A DNA stretch of 51,938 nt from Sphingopyxis sp. (GCA_013911715.1 JACEST010000002.1:1-51938), one strand, 5' to 3'; counted from the first letter of the stretch, positions 14,755 to 24,183 are shown. Notes: generated by a model from the letters alone, not told the origin. A program made the numbers and translations.

Positions 14755-15657
14755 TCAGCGGCGGCAGGTGGGGGGCCCTATGGCTTCTTCCACCGCGCGC
14801 GCGCGGTCGGTCGCGACCACGACAACGCCGGCCCGTTCCAGCGCGGCAAATTCGCTGGCATCGCCATCATCAAGCCAAATGTCATCCAGCCGCTCGCCCG
14901 GGCGGCCCAGCGTGCCGAACAACGGCTCGATGCCCGCAGCGCGCAGTGCGGCAAACAGGTCGGCGTCAGGCACGCGGGTTCCCGTCCACGCAAGCAAGCG
15001 GTCGCGGCGCATGCCGCCCGCAATCAGCCGCTCGGCCGCAGCGGGTGAATTAACCCCCGCCGACACCATCAATTCCGGGGCCAGCCGCGCGACGGCGAGC
15101 GCATCTTCGTCGCGATAGGTGATGATGATCGCGTGCTGCTCGGCCGCCGCCGCGCGCACCGCCGCCACGACCGCGGCGAAATCGACGCCGCGCTTGATGT
15201 CGAGCTGCACCACGCCGCCCTGCGCCTTGACGAGCAGCAGTGCCTGTTCGAGCCTGGGAATGCGCGCCTCGGTCGCCATGCCGCTGTTGTCGCGCAGGTT
15301 GAGCTGCGCCAGCGCGGCCCAATCCTGTTCGCGCGCAAGGCCCGTGCCGGTCGTCGTCCGATCGAGCCGGTCGTCGTGGAGCAGGAACAGCACGCCATCC
15401 TTGCTGACCTGAACATCAATCTCCAGCAGCGCATTGCCGTTGCGCAGCAGCGTGGCCGCCATTGTTGTCAACGCATTTTCGGGCAGGCCCGGCGCGGGAC
15501 CAGCGCGGTGCGCGCCGACGACGGCCTCGCCGCGATCACGCAAGCAATCGAACCATAGGGCCAGATCGCCGCCTTGTTGCTCGGCCCCTGGCGGTGGCGT
15601 TGACGTGCATGCCGTCAGCAGCAGCGCCGCGGCCGCCGCTGACGCCGCCCGGATCAT
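14755..15657 (-). CDS. Glycerophosphodiester phosphodiesterase, lipoprotein
   Basis: This enzyme class cleaves glycerophosphodiesters to glycerol-3-phosphate and an alcohol. The 300-aa protein has a lipoprotein signal (MIRAASAAAAALLLTAC, Cys17). The GDPD barrel signatures are AHRAGP with LPENALTT, EIDVQVSKDGVLFLLHDDRL and VVQLDIKRG. The usual HRG motif reads HRA here, and the catalytic His, Glu and Asp residues remain. It is expected in the periplasm on a membrane anchor. Its ATG overlaps the stop of the M16 protease gene by ATGA (15654-15657). Confidence 0.88.
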   Translation of the reverse strand: MIRAASAAAAALLLTACTSTPPPGAEQQGGDLALWFDCLRDRGEAVVGAHRAGPAPGLPENALTTMAATLLRNGNALLEIDVQVSKDGVLFLLHDDRLDRTTTGTGLAREQDWAALAQLNLRDNSGMATEARIPRLEQALLLVKAQGGVVQLDIKRGVDFAAVVAAVRAAAAEQHAIIITYRDEDALAVARLAPELMVSAGVNSPAAAERLIAGGMRRDRLLAWTGTRVPDADLFAALRAAGIEPLFGTLGRPGERLDDIWLDDGDASEFAALERAGVVVVATDRARAVEEAIGPPTCRR

Positions 15658-18542
15658 TTGGGGGCTTTGTCGCTGACCGCGCGTACGATCAACAGCCGTT
15701 CATCGGTCAGATATTTGCGCGCTGCTGCCTGCAAATCTGCCGCTCTGATCTTCTCGACCATAGGAATGCCCTGGCGGTCGCGGTCCAGCCGTTCGGGACG
15801 GCTGGCGGCAAAACCGACGCTGTTCAGCCAATAGCTGTTCTCGCGCCGCGCCTTGATCATATTTTCCAGCAGCGGCTTGCGCGCCCGGTCGATCAGGTCG
15901 GCGCTCGGCGGAGCAGCGGCCAGATCGGCTGCCACCTTGCGGATTGCCGCTTCGGTCGCCGCCACATCGGCAATATCGACGTTCGCGCCGGCAAAAATAT
16001 GCCCGAAACCGGGGTAAAGCGTCGACAAATCGGTCCTGACATCCGCCCCATAGGTCTTGCCAAGGCGCTCACGCAGTTCATCGGTCAGGGCGATTTGCAA
16101 GACGCGCGCCAGCAAATCGATGTGCAGCGCCTCGGTTAAGTCGCTATCGTCCCGCGCATCCCAATAGAGCCGCACTTCGGCCTGATCCGCCGGCCCCTTG
16201 TGGATCAGCGTGCGCGGCGCGCGGTTGGACGCAAAAGCGCGTTGGCGCGCGTCCGCCCATGCGGCAAAGCTGGCATTGCGCTCGGGCAGCGCCCCAAAGG
16301 TCGAAGCAATGGCAGCAATGGCGGCGTCTTCCTGAATGTCGCCGACAATGCCGATTTCAATCGCCCCGCGCGCCAGCATATCGGCACTTGCGGTGCGGAC
16401 GCCATCCCAATCGAGCGTCAACAGCTTTTCCAGCGGCGGCGTCGCCACGCGCGGATCGTCATTGGCCAAAATGCCGGGCACATCGCGCGCCAGCACCGCC
16501 GACGGGGTCGCATCATTGGCAGCATATTGCTGGGGCAGGACGCGTCGGACCAACGCCAGACCATCGGCGCGCCAGCCCGGTTGCGTCAGGAAAGCGGCAA
16601 ACAGCTGCGCCTGCAATGGCAAATCCTTGGGCGTGGTCGTGGCCGACCCGCCAAAGCCGAAATCGGTGCTGCCCCAAGCCGCCGATACTGAGCGGCCAGC
16701 AAGAATGGATTGCAAATCGGAAAAGCTGTGCGCGCCAAGTCCGCCGACGACGAGCGCCGCACCAAGCGCGACGCGCGTCGGATCTTCGCGCGTTGCCAGC
16801 GCATTGCCGCCATCGACACGTACCGTGATGGCGACGCGGTCGGCCTGAAAATCGGTCCGCTTGATGTTCAGCATCACATTGTTGGCAAAGCGCACCCGGC
16901 GAATATCCAGGTCGGCCACCCGTTCGTCGGCCACAACCCTGCCCGGTGCGCCGAAGTCGGTATAGGCAAAGGTCGCCGACGCCTGCGACGCCGGCGGAGC
17001 CACGGCCACCGCCGTCGCCTGACGCCATGCCGCCAGCACGGCATCGGCGCCGCCGTCAACCGGGGCCTTGGCCGTCACGCGCACCAGCGGTTCGCCATAA
17101 CCGGCATGGCGTTCGCGGAACGCAGCGCTGACCGAGGCGGCGGTCAGCGTCGGCGCAACTTCTGCAAACAGATCGCGCGCGACTTCGGGGCGCGAAAAAA
17201 CGGCGCGTCCGTCGCCGTCAACCATGGCGAGCAAGCCGCCAGCCAGCCCCCCTCTGCGCCTGGTGCTGACCCCGGTCACCGCATTTTCCAGCGCCGTGCG
17301 CCGGTTGGCGATCACTTCAGCCAGCTCGGCATCGGTAAAGCCATGCTGCAATGCACGCCGCCATTCGGCGTCGACCAGCGCCAGGGCAGCGCGCCATTCG
17401 CCCTGCTTTGCAGCGGCGGCGACACTGGCCTGATCAACCGTGTCCCACGCCCGTGTGGTGTTAAAGCTTGCGCCTTGAATCGGCGAATCTTCGGCCAGCG
17501 CCAGCTTTTCAAAGCGGCGGTTCAGGATGGCGGCACCCAGCGTTTCGGCGATGCTCTGCGTCCGCCGTGCGCGCGTATCAGCTTCAAAGGCCCATGGCCG
17601 TGTGGCCGTCAGCGACACGGTGTCGGCAATCGCCGGGTCGACATAGATGTCGGCGGCGGCGCGGCGTTTGGCATCGGGCTTGCCAATGTCGGGGTCGGGG
17701 CCATTAACGCCGCGCCCCTGCCAGTCGGCAAAGCGCGCCTTGATCTTGGCCTCCATCGCCGCGACGTCAAAATCGCCGACGATGACCAGGCTGGCCCGCT
17801 CGGGACGATAATAAGCGTCGTAAAAATCACGCAGTCGCTGCGCGGGAGCGCCGCGGAGGACCTCCTCCGTACCGACGGGCAGACGATCCTTCAGCGTCAT
17901 ATTGGGGAAGTAAAAGCCGAGCGACGCGATGGCATTGCGCAGCTGAAATGTATCACGCACGCGCCGTTCGGACAGGATCACGCCGCGCTCGCGGTCAACC
18001 GCCGCCGGATTTATCGTCAGCTCGCTCGCCGTCTCGCGCATCAGCATCAGGCCAGTATCGACCAGATCGTCGCTGGCATTGGGCAAGTCGAGCAAATAGG
18101 TGGTCGTATCAAAGCCGGTCGAGGCGTTGGTATCCGCGCCGAACGCCAGGCCCTTGCGCTCGAGCAGTTTCACCATCTCGCCTTCGGGCACATTGGTGGA
18201 ACCGTTAAACGCCATATGCTCCAGAAAATGGGCCAGCCCGCGCTGGTCCTCGGCCTCGGCCAGGCTGCCGACATCAAAGTGAAAACGGATCAGCACGCTG
18301 TCCTTGGGCGTCGCGTTCGCCATCAGCGCATATTTCATGCCGTTGGACAGCACGCCTAGCCTGACCGCAGGGTCGAGCGGAATGTCGCTCTGGCTGAGGC
18401 CCCATGCCTTGGCGGCGGCATCCTGTGGATTGACCAGCGCGGGCGCAGTAAGGGCGGGCTGGGCCTGCTGCGCAACCGCTGCAGTGCAGCCGGAGAGGAG
18501 CAGGGTGAGGGCGGCAACGACCGCAGCGCGTGATTTGAGCAT
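15654..18542 (-). CDS. M16-family zinc metalloprotease, predicted lipoprotein
   Basis: M16 (insulinase/pitrilysin) proteases degrade peptides using an inverted zinc site. From the start at 18542 the 962-aa protein has a lipobox (MLKSRAAVVAALTLLLSGC, Cys19) and the zinc motif HFLEH at residues 105-109. A downstream Glu region, about 75 residues later, completes the site. Two repeated halves are present, the second probably inactive, as in two-domain members. A GTG start at 18572 would add 10 residues before the signal peptide and is less likely. It heads the unit with the GDPD gene and diverges from the lipoprotein at 18662. Confidence 0.9.
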   Translation of the reverse strand: MLKSRAAVVAALTLLLSGCTAAVAQQAQPALTAPALVNPQDAAAKAWGLSQSDIPLDPAVRLGVLSNGMKYALMANATPKDSVLIRFHFDVGSLAEAEDQRGLAHFLEHMAFNGSTNVPEGEMVKLLERKGLAFGADTNASTGFDTTTYLLDLPNASDDLVDTGLMLMRETASELTINPAAVDRERGVILSERRVRDTFQLRNAIASLGFYFPNMTLKDRLPVGTEEVLRGAPAQRLRDFYDAYYRPERASLVIVGDFDVAAMEAKIKARFADWQGRGVNGPDPDIGKPDAKRRAAADIYVDPAIADTVSLTATRPWAFEADTRARRTQSIAETLGAAILNRRFEKLALAEDSPIQGASFNTTRAWDTVDQASVAAAAKQGEWRAALALVDAEWRRALQHGFTDAELAEVIANRRTALENAVTGVSTRRRGGLAGGLLAMVDGDGRAVFSRPEVARDLFAEVAPTLTAASVSAAFRERHAGYGEPLVRVTAKAPVDGGADAVLAAWRQATAVAVAPPASQASATFAYTDFGAPGRVVADERVADLDIRRVRFANNVMLNIKRTDFQADRVAITVRVDGGNALATREDPTRVALGAALVVGGLGAHSFSDLQSILAGRSVSAAWGSTDFGFGGSATTTPKDLPLQAQLFAAFLTQPGWRADGLALVRRVLPQQYAANDATPSAVLARDVPGILANDDPRVATPPLEKLLTLDWDGVRTASADMLARGAIEIGIVGDIQEDAAIAAIASTFGALPERNASFAAWADARQRAFASNRAPRTLIHKGPADQAEVRLYWDARDDSDLTEALHIDLLARVLQIALTDELRERLGKTYGADVRTDLSTLYPGFGHIFAGANVDIADVAATEAAIRKVAADLAAAPPSADLIDRARKPLLENMIKARRENSYWLNSVGFAASRPERLDRDRQGIPMVEKIRAADLQAAARKYLTDERLLIVRAVSDKAPK

Positions 18543-18661
18543 CGGGCCTAAGTGACGGGCGAAGCGGGTCACGTCAAGTGGACTTTGATGTTATCGCCGA
18601 ACAAAAATTTAAACTTTTCCTCCTATTGCTGAGGTCGATGGTCGGTTTGGGAGTGGCCCCG

Positions 18662-19198
18662 ATGCGTTTGCTGTTTTTGACACCATTGTTACTCGCGCTT
18701 GGCGCATGCGGCGGGATGGATAGCCTTAAGGAACTCGCCAAAACCGAGATCAGCGTCAACGCCCCGCGCGACGAGGTGTTCGACACAGCGTTCAATGTCG
18801 ACGAACTGGCCGAATCATTGTCGCTGGTCAGCAACACCGGCACCGACCAGCAATTTGAAATGATCGTCGACGAACAAACGCCGGGTTGGGAAGCGATGAA
18901 GCCCGACGCCGTGCCGTTCGCCAGGAAAATCAAGGTCACGATGACCTTGGAAGACCGGCGCGACGCCAAGCTGCGCTATTCGATCAACGATGGGGCGGTT
19001 AAAACCGGCGTGACCTGGCATTTTGAAGATGTGCCGGGCGGCGGCACCAAAGTGTCGTTCGACCTGATGCCGCTCGAGGGCGATCGTACCGAGGGGCTGA
19101 CCATCAACCGGCTCGAACTGCGCCAGCTGGCGCGCAAGTCGCTCGACAAGATCGAGCGCATGGCCAAGGATCGCGGGCCCGCAACGATCAACGGTTAA
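18662..19198 (+). CDS. Predicted lipoprotein, SRPBCC/START-like
   Basis: The 178-aa protein begins MRLLFLTPLLLALGAC, a lipoprotein signal peptide with Cys16; the longer upstream frame from 18578 lacks support. The mature part reads ISVNAPRDEVFDTAFNVDEL, then LEDRRDAKLRYSI, then TWHFEDVPGGGTKVSFDLMP. That pattern of strands is reminiscent of the SRPBCC (polyketide cyclase-like) fold. This is inference; function is unknown. It diverges from the M16 protease and precedes an aldehyde dehydrogenase by about 105 bases. Confidence 0.65.
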   Translation: MRLLFLTPLLLALGACGGMDSLKELAKTEISVNAPRDEVFDTAFNVDELAESLSLVSNTGTDQQFEMIVDEQTPGWEAMKPDAVPFARKIKVTMTLEDRRDAKLRYSINDGAVKTGVTWHFEDVPGGGTKVSFDLMPLEGDRTEGLTINRLELRQLARKSLDKIERMAKDRGPATING

Positions 19199-19303
19199 CC
19201 TCTTTCCGTTGCAAAAACGAACTGAGGGCGCTTGCAACTCGGCGCGCCATCCACCACTTTGGAAGTGAGTGGAATCGGCCGCGTCGAGAAGAGGAACAAA
19301 CCC

Positions 19304-20740
19304 ATGAGCGATACGGAAACGCATCTGAAACAGCATTATATCGGCGGCAAATGGGTCGACAGCATCGGCGGCACACCGCACCAAGTGATCAACCCGGCGA
19401 CCGAAGAAGCCTGCACCACCATCACCATGGGCACGGCGGCCGACGTCGATGCAGCGGTTGCGGCGGCCAAAGAAGCGTTCAAATCCTTCAGCCAAACCAG
19501 CCGCGAAGATCGCCTCGCGCTGCTGGGCCGGATCGTCGAGGAATATAAGAAACGCAGTGCTGACCTTGCCAAATCGATGGCGACGGAAATGGGCGCGCCG
19601 CTCAGCTTTGCCCAGATGGCGCAAGTCGGTGCCGGTATTGGCGGCTTCATGGGCACCATCGCCGCGCTCAAAGATTTCAGCTTCACCGAAAAATATCCGA
19701 ACGGCATCGTCGCCTATGAACCCATTGGCGTCGTCGGCATGATTACGCCGTGGAACTGGCCGCTGAACCAGATCGCGCTCAAAGTCGCGCCCGCGCTTGC
19801 GGCGGGCAACACGATGATCCTCAAACCATCCGAAGAATGCCCCGGCAACGCCACCATTTTCGCCGAAATCCTCGACGCCGCGGGCGTGCCGCCGGGCGTG
19901 TTTAACCTCGTTCAGGGCGATGGACCAACGGTGGGCGCAGCGATCGCCGCGCACCCCGGCATCGACATGGTCAGCTTTACCGGGTCCACCCGCGCAGGGA
20001 TTGCCGTGGCGGTGGCCGCGGCTCCGACCGTCAAGCGCGTCCATCAGGAACTTGGCGGCAAATCGCCCAATATCGTCCTGCCCGACGCCGATTTGATGGC
20101 GGTGCTGCCGCCGACGGTGCAGGGCGTGCTCGCCAATACGGGGCAAAGCTGCATCGCGCCGACGCGCATCCTGGTCCAGAAGGACCGTAAGGACGAAGCC
20201 GTCGCGGTCATCAAGGGCATGTTCGAGGCGGTGCAGGTTGGCGACCCCATGATGGAGGGCGGGCACCTCGGCCCCGTCGTCAACAAATCGCAGCACAGCA
20301 AAATCCAGGAGCTGATCCAGTCCGCCATCGACGAAGGCGCCAAGCTCGAAACCGGCGGCACCGGCCTGCCCGCCAACGTCAATCGCGGCTTTTACATCAA
20401 ACCGACGGTGTTTTCGGGCGTCACCCCCGACATGCGCATCGCCCGCGAAGAGGTGTTCGGCCCCGTCGCGACGATCATGGAATATGACACGATCGAGGAA
20501 GCGATCGAGATCGCCAACGACACCGAATATGGCCTGTCGAGCGTAATCAGCGGCGACCCCGCCAAGGCCGCCGCCGTCGCGCCCAAATTGCGCGCGGGCA
20601 TGGTCGCCATCAACGCCTGGGGCCCCGGCCCCGGCGCGCCGTTCGGCGGCTATAAAGCGAGCGGAAACGGCCGCGAAGGCGGCGTCTATGGCCTCAAAGA
20701 CTTCATGGAAATGAAGGCAATTGCCGGGTTGCCGGGGTAA
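19304..20740 (+). CDS. NAD(P)+-dependent aldehyde dehydrogenase
   Basis: This enzyme oxidises an aldehyde to the acid; the substrate is unknown. The 478-aa length is normal for the ALDH superfamily. Visible sites are PWNWPLNQIALKVAPALAAG (coenzyme region), FTGSTRAG (Rossmann turn), the general-base Glu in ELGGKSPNIV and the nucleophile Cys in NTGQSCIAPTR. The start at 19304 (MSDTETHLKQHYIGGKW) has AGAGGAA upstream; the extension to 19232 is non-conserved. No obvious terminator follows; 20741-21019 carries a palindromic repeat. Confidence 0.92.
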   Translation: MSDTETHLKQHYIGGKWVDSIGGTPHQVINPATEEACTTITMGTAADVDAAVAAAKEAFKSFSQTSREDRLALLGRIVEEYKKRSADLAKSMATEMGAPLSFAQMAQVGAGIGGFMGTIAALKDFSFTEKYPNGIVAYEPIGVVGMITPWNWPLNQIALKVAPALAAGNTMILKPSEECPGNATIFAEILDAAGVPPGVFNLVQGDGPTVGAAIAAHPGIDMVSFTGSTRAGIAVAVAAAPTVKRVHQELGGKSPNIVLPDADLMAVLPPTVQGVLANTGQSCIAPTRILVQKDRKDEAVAVIKGMFEAVQVGDPMMEGGHLGPVVNKSQHSKIQELIQSAIDEGAKLETGGTGLPANVNRGFYIKPTVFSGVTPDMRIAREEVFGPVATIMEYDTIEEAIEIANDTEYGLSSVISGDPAKAAAVAPKLRAGMVAINAWGPGPGAPFGGYKASGNGREGGVYGLKDFMEMKAIAGLPG

Positions 20741-20797
20741 TCCATCCATCCTTCCCATTGCATGACAGATTCATTCAAGGCTGACGTCGCTATTGAC

Positions 20798-20880
20798 CGT
20801 CATGCTGAACTTGTTTCAGCATCCTTGGTGCGACAAGGCGCCCTTGCGCCATAGACCCTGAAACAAGTTCAGGGTGACCG
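20798..20880. repeat. Palindromic repeat, 'CCTGAAACAAGTTCAGGG' family, copy 1
   Basis: The arm cgtcatgctgaacttgtttcagcat is answered by accctgaaacaagttcagggtgac (ending near 20878). Thirty bases at 20849-20878 are identical to 43357-43386. It fills part of the gap 20741-21019; the rest of that gap shows no gene or clear signal. Confidence 0.85.
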
Positions 20881-21019
20881 AAGGCGGGGACATGGAATAC
20901 CGTGTCCCCGGCGCAATGCTGCCGGGGTGGCGATGTCGCTTGGCTCCTTGGCACCCTTGGCGTGACGCCAGCATGGAAATTGCTGGCCGATCCGGCGGAA
21001 CCCCGGCGGCTCGAATCCA

Positions 21020-21274
21020 TTACGGCCCGGCAATCTCGTCCCCCACAGGCGGCGCTTCACGCTTGGCCTTGTCCAGAAAGGGCAGCATGTCCTGCGGGCG
21101 CGCCTTGCCTGCGCGCTGCGCCAGAAAATCGGCAGCCGTTTCCACCACGCCAATCTTCTGCGCGATAGCCACCGAGATCCACTGGTTGAGCGACACGCCA
21201 TCTTCCTTGGCGAGCCGTGCCGCCGCAGCCTTGACCGACGCTGGCAGTTTGAGGGGGTATGATGCCTTGCTCAT
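21020..21274 (-). CDS. Antitoxin-like small protein (HicB C-terminal / ribbon-helix-helix type)
   Basis: The 84-aa protein reads YPLKLPASVKAAAARLAKED, followed by GVSLNQWISVAIAQKI. This is the ribbon-helix-helix pattern of HicB-family and related DNA-binding antitoxins; the C-terminal part is polar. AAGGAG lies 9 bases before the ATG. No intact toxin is adjacent. Upstream on the same strand, ending at its ATG, is a short frame resembling the C-terminus of a PIN toxin. It may thus be an orphan antitoxin kept for regulation or immunity. DNA binding and autoregulation are inferred from the family. Confidence 0.7.
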   Translation of the reverse strand: MSKASYPLKLPASVKAAAARLAKEDGVSLNQWISVAIAQKIGVVETAADFLAQRAGKARPQDMLPFLDKAKREAPPVGDEIAGP

Positions 21275-21342
21275 GTCCGTAGCTCCTTCAACAATTCATC
21301 GGGCCGCACAATGCTCAATCCGAACATTGCCGTGCGCACCGA
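21271..21342 (-). pseudogene. Possible C-terminal remnant of a PIN-family toxin
   Basis: The frame ending TGA at 21271-21273, overlapping the antitoxin ATG, reads SVRTAMFGLSIVRPDELLKE before its last residues. FGLSIVRPDELL resembles the last strand and helix of COG1569-type PIN toxins, which often precede such antitoxins. Upstream of about 21342 the frame merges into sequence antisense to yeeE, so no catalytic part remains. The match is short and the call tentative. Confidence 0.35.
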
Positions 21343-21381
21343 CGCATTGCCTTGTCCCGCGCACGCGCTAATCCTTTGCTC

Positions 21382-22338
21382 ATGACCCTCGCTCTCACCA
21401 TCGCGCTCCTCTTCCTTGTCGGCTATGCCAGCCAGCGCAGCGGGGTGTGCATGGTCCGCGCGGCGCGCGAGGTGATTGAGCGGCGGCGGGTGCATCGGCT
21501 CGCCGGGTTTCTGCTCGCGGCGGCAAGTGCCATGCTGGTGATGGCGATGGCGGACGCCGCCGGGGCGCGGCCCTTTACCACCATTTTGGGAGCGCCGCCC
21601 GATGGGTTGGCGGTGGTGGGAGGCGTGATTTTCGGGCTCGGCACGCGGCTCAGCGGCCACTGCGCCATCGGCACGCTCGCCGCGCTGACGGCGGGCGAAG
21701 TGTCGCGCATCGCCTCGCTCGCGGCAATGTTTGTCGCGGCCATCCTGCTGGGTCCCCATATGTCGCAGGCAGCTTTGATGCTGCCAGCGCGGACGCCGCA
21801 AATCTCGCCGCTGGCTAACAATGTGCTGCTGGCGTTTGGCGTGGGCGGAACATTGGCGCTGATCGCGGCAACTTATCTCTACCGCCGCCTTGGCTGGCGC
21901 AAGCCGCGCGGCGGCTGGTCGCCGCTGGTGGCGATGACGCTGATTGGCGCGGCGTCGGGCACATTGTTCGCGCTCGACCAGCAATGGGTCTACACTAGCC
22001 GTATCGCCGAAGTCGCTTATGGCGAAGTCGCTTTCTCGGTCGGCACCGTTGCCGGTCCCCTGGCGCTGATCGCCGGGATGGTCATAGCGGCGGTCATCGG
22101 CGGCATGTTCCGCCTGCAATGGGGCACCATCGGCCAATGGGCGGCGGCGGCGGGCGGCGGCCTGCTGATGGGGCTTGGCGCGACATTGGTGCCCGGCGGC
22201 AACGACACGATGCTGTTCACCGGCATCCCGCTGCTGCTCCCCAATTTGCTCGCCGCCTACGCTGCTTTTTTCGTGACTTTGTGGGTGGGGCTCCGGGTTG
22301 GCAAGCCGACCACGCCGGCGCGTGACATGGGGATGTGA
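21382..22338 (+). CDS. YeeE/YedE-family sulfur-compound transporter
   Basis: YeeE proteins pass thiosulfate or related sulfur species across the inner membrane by relay between cysteines. The 318-aa protein has about nine hydrophobic segments and two matching signatures, QRSGVCMVRA near residue 20 and RLSGHCAIGT near residue 92, each carrying the conserved Cys. The start at 21382 begins directly with the first membrane segment (MTLALTIALLFLVGYAS). The usual TusA or rhodanese partner is not adjacent. argJ follows after 54 bases on the same strand. Confidence 0.85.
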   Translation: MTLALTIALLFLVGYASQRSGVCMVRAAREVIERRRVHRLAGFLLAAASAMLVMAMADAAGARPFTTILGAPPDGLAVVGGVIFGLGTRLSGHCAIGTLAALTAGEVSRIASLAAMFVAAILLGPHMSQAALMLPARTPQISPLANNVLLAFGVGGTLALIAATYLYRRLGWRKPRGGWSPLVAMTLIGAASGTLFALDQQWVYTSRIAEVAYGEVAFSVGTVAGPLALIAGMVIAAVIGGMFRLQWGTIGQWAAAAGGGLLMGLGATLVPGGNDTMLFTGIPLLLPNLLAAYAAFFVTLWVGLRVGKPTTPARDMGM

Positions 22339-22392
22339 GGCCGTCACCGTGCCACGTTGGAAAATGCCGCCCGCTCGGCTAAGCCCCGCGCC

Positions 22393-23619
22393 ATGACCGC
22401 CCGCTCGCCGCTCGCCCCCTCTGCCTTCCCCGACCTGCCAACCATTGGCGGCGTCACGCTGCGCATTGCGTGCGCCCAATATAAGGCGTGGGACCGCTGC
22501 GACCTGACGTTCGTGGAGCTTGCCCCTGGCACGGCGGTGGCAGGAGTGTTTACGCAAAGCCTGTGCCCCAGCAGCGAAGTGGAGATGGGCCGCGAACAGG
22601 TGAAGGGCGGCACCGCGCGCGCAGTGATCGTCAACGCGGGCAACGCTAACGCCTTTACCGGCTATCGCGGACGCGAAGCGGTCGAGGCGATCATGCGCCA
22701 AGTGGCGGGCCATCTGGGCTGCGCGCAAAGCGAAGTCTTCGTCTGCTCGACCGGGGTGATCGGTGTGCCGCTGCCGCAGGACAAGGCGCGCGCCGGGGTG
22801 ACCGCCGCGCTCACCGCGCCGCCCTGTTCGTGGGAAGAAGCGGCGACAACCATCACCACCACCGACACCTTCCCCAAGGGCGCGAGCGCCGCCGCAATGC
22901 TGGGCAGCACGCGGGTGCAGGTCGCGGGAATCGTCAAGGGCAGCGGGATGATTGCGCCCGACATGGCGACCATGCTCGGCTATATCTTCACCGACGCAGC
23001 AGTTGCGCCTGCGCTGTTGCAGGACATGCTGACACGGGCAACAGCGGGCACGTTCAACGCCATCACCGTCGACAGCGACACTTCGACCAGCGACACCGTG
23101 CTGTTGTTCGCGACCGGCGCGGCGGGCAATCCGGTGCTGACGACTTGGGACAGCCCCGGCGCCGATGCGCTTTACGCCGCGATGCACGCCGTTGCGCTCG
23201 AACTCGCCCAGCTCGTCGTGCGCGATGGCGAGGGTGCGTCGAAATTCATTACTATCAGCGTGACCGGCGCGGTGAGTGACGCGAGCGCCAAGCGTATTGC
23301 GCTCAGCATCGCCAATTCGCCGCTCGTCAAGACCGCGATCGCGGGCGAGGACGCCAATTGGGGCCGCGTCGTCATGGCGGTGGGCAAAGCGGGCGAGCCC
23401 GCCGACCGCGACAAGCTGAGCATCCGCTTCGGCGACACCCAGGTCGCGCGCGATGGCCTGCCGGTCGACGGCTATGACGAAGCCCCGGTCGCCGCGCACC
23501 TCAAGGGCCAGAACATCCGTATCGGCGTCGACATTGGCCTCGGCGAAGGCCGCGCCACCGTGTGGACCTGCGACCTCACCCACGGCTATATCAGCATCAA
23601 CGCCGACTATCGCAGCTAG
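22393..23619 (+). CDS. argJ: Bifunctional glutamate N-acetyltransferase / ornithine acetyltransferase ArgJ
   Basis: ArgJ moves the acetyl group from N-acetylornithine to glutamate (the cyclic arginine pathway) and may also make N-acetylglutamate from acetyl-CoA. The 408-aa precursor cleaves itself before the catalytic Thr, here T193 in GMIAPDMATMLGY; other family motifs are VNAGNANAFTG and DGEGASKFI. The start at 22393 is chosen because upstream residues are non-conserved. It lies downstream of the YeeE gene and converges on trxA across a palindromic repeat. No other arginine gene is near. Confidence 0.95.
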   Translation: MTARSPLAPSAFPDLPTIGGVTLRIACAQYKAWDRCDLTFVELAPGTAVAGVFTQSLCPSSEVEMGREQVKGGTARAVIVNAGNANAFTGYRGREAVEAIMRQVAGHLGCAQSEVFVCSTGVIGVPLPQDKARAGVTAALTAPPCSWEEAATTITTTDTFPKGASAAAMLGSTRVQVAGIVKGSGMIAPDMATMLGYIFTDAAVAPALLQDMLTRATAGTFNAITVDSDTSTSDTVLLFATGAAGNPVLTTWDSPGADALYAAMHAVALELAQLVVRDGEGASKFITISVTGAVSDASAKRIALSIANSPLVKTAIAGEDANWGRVVMAVGKAGEPADRDKLSIRFGDTQVARDGLPVDGYDEAPVAAHLKGQNIRIGVDIGLGEGRATVWTCDLTHGYISINADYRS

Positions 23620-23652
23620 CTCACGGTCGACGCCGCGTGCCAAGCCCATCCC

Positions 23653-23725
23653 TCGTCATCCCGGACTTGATCCGGGATAACAAGCCGACTGTGGTGCGTT
23701 ATCCCGGATCGAGTCCGGGATGACG
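23653..23725. repeat. Palindromic repeat, 'ATCCCGGA..TCCGGGAT' family, copy 1
   Basis: Two palindromes, cgtcatcccggacttgatcc and ggatcgagtccgggatgacg, face each other between the convergent argJ and trxA genes. A shorter single-palindrome copy is at 35278-35306. The structure could also act as a bidirectional terminator. Confidence 0.85.
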
Positions 23726-23736
23726 ATTTGGTCAGA

Positions 23737-24057
23737 TTATAGCGCGCCCTCAAGCCACCCTTTGAGCGCGCTCTTCGGCGCGGCGCCGACCTTGGTATCG
23801 GCGATCTCGCCATTTTTGAACAGGATCATCGTCGGGATGCCGCGCACGCCATATTTGGCGGGGGCATCGGGATGATCGTCGATATTGAGCTTGGCGACCA
23901 CGACCTGCCCCGCCAGTTCATCCGAAATTTCTTCAAGGCTGGGGCCGATCATCTTGCACGGGCCGCACCATTCGGCCCAGAAATCGACGAGCACGGGGAC
24001 GCTGCTGTCGATCACATCGGCCTGAAAGCTGGCGTCGGTAATGGCCTTGGTCGGCAT
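23737..24057 (-). CDS. trxA: Thioredoxin 1
   Basis: This 106-aa protein reduces disulfides through the WCGPC active site in DFWAEWCGPCKMIGPSLEE. The cis-Pro region GIPTMILFKNG is typical. The start MPTKAITD at 24057 has AGGAG 7 nt upstream; the longer frame to 24123 is encoded by a repeat and is rejected. It lies downstream of addA on the same strand, separated by a palindromic repeat (24086-24167). The addB-addA-trxA order is common in alphaproteobacteria. Confidence 0.96.
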   Translation of the reverse strand: MPTKAITDASFQADVIDSSVPVLVDFWAEWCGPCKMIGPSLEEISDELAGQVVVAKLNIDDHPDAPAKYGVRGIPTMILFKNGEIADTKVGAAPKSALKGWLEGAL

Positions 24058-24085
24058 GAGAATTCTCCTGAAAAACCCAGATTTT

Positions 24086-24167
24086 CCGTTCATGTCGAGC
24101 GAAGTCGAGACACCCCGCGCCATTGCGCCATGCTGCGGGGCCTCTCGACTTCGCTCGAGGCGAACGG
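24086..24167. repeat. Palindromic repeat, 'TCGAGCGAAGTCGAGA' family, copy 2
   Basis: The arms gtcgagcgaagtcgagacac and ctcgacttcgctcgaggcga are separated by about 30 bases. It lies between addA and trxA, the same family as 12205-12287 and 38815-38898. Confidence 0.85.
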
Positions 24168-24183
24168 GGTTGCTGCGATATAG

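Noticed and set aside
20790..21020. 76-codon minus-strand frame between the aldehyde dehydrogenase and the antitoxin
   Set aside because: Its sequence is translation of a palindromic repeat (HPELVSGS, LKQVQHDG are typical of this repeat).
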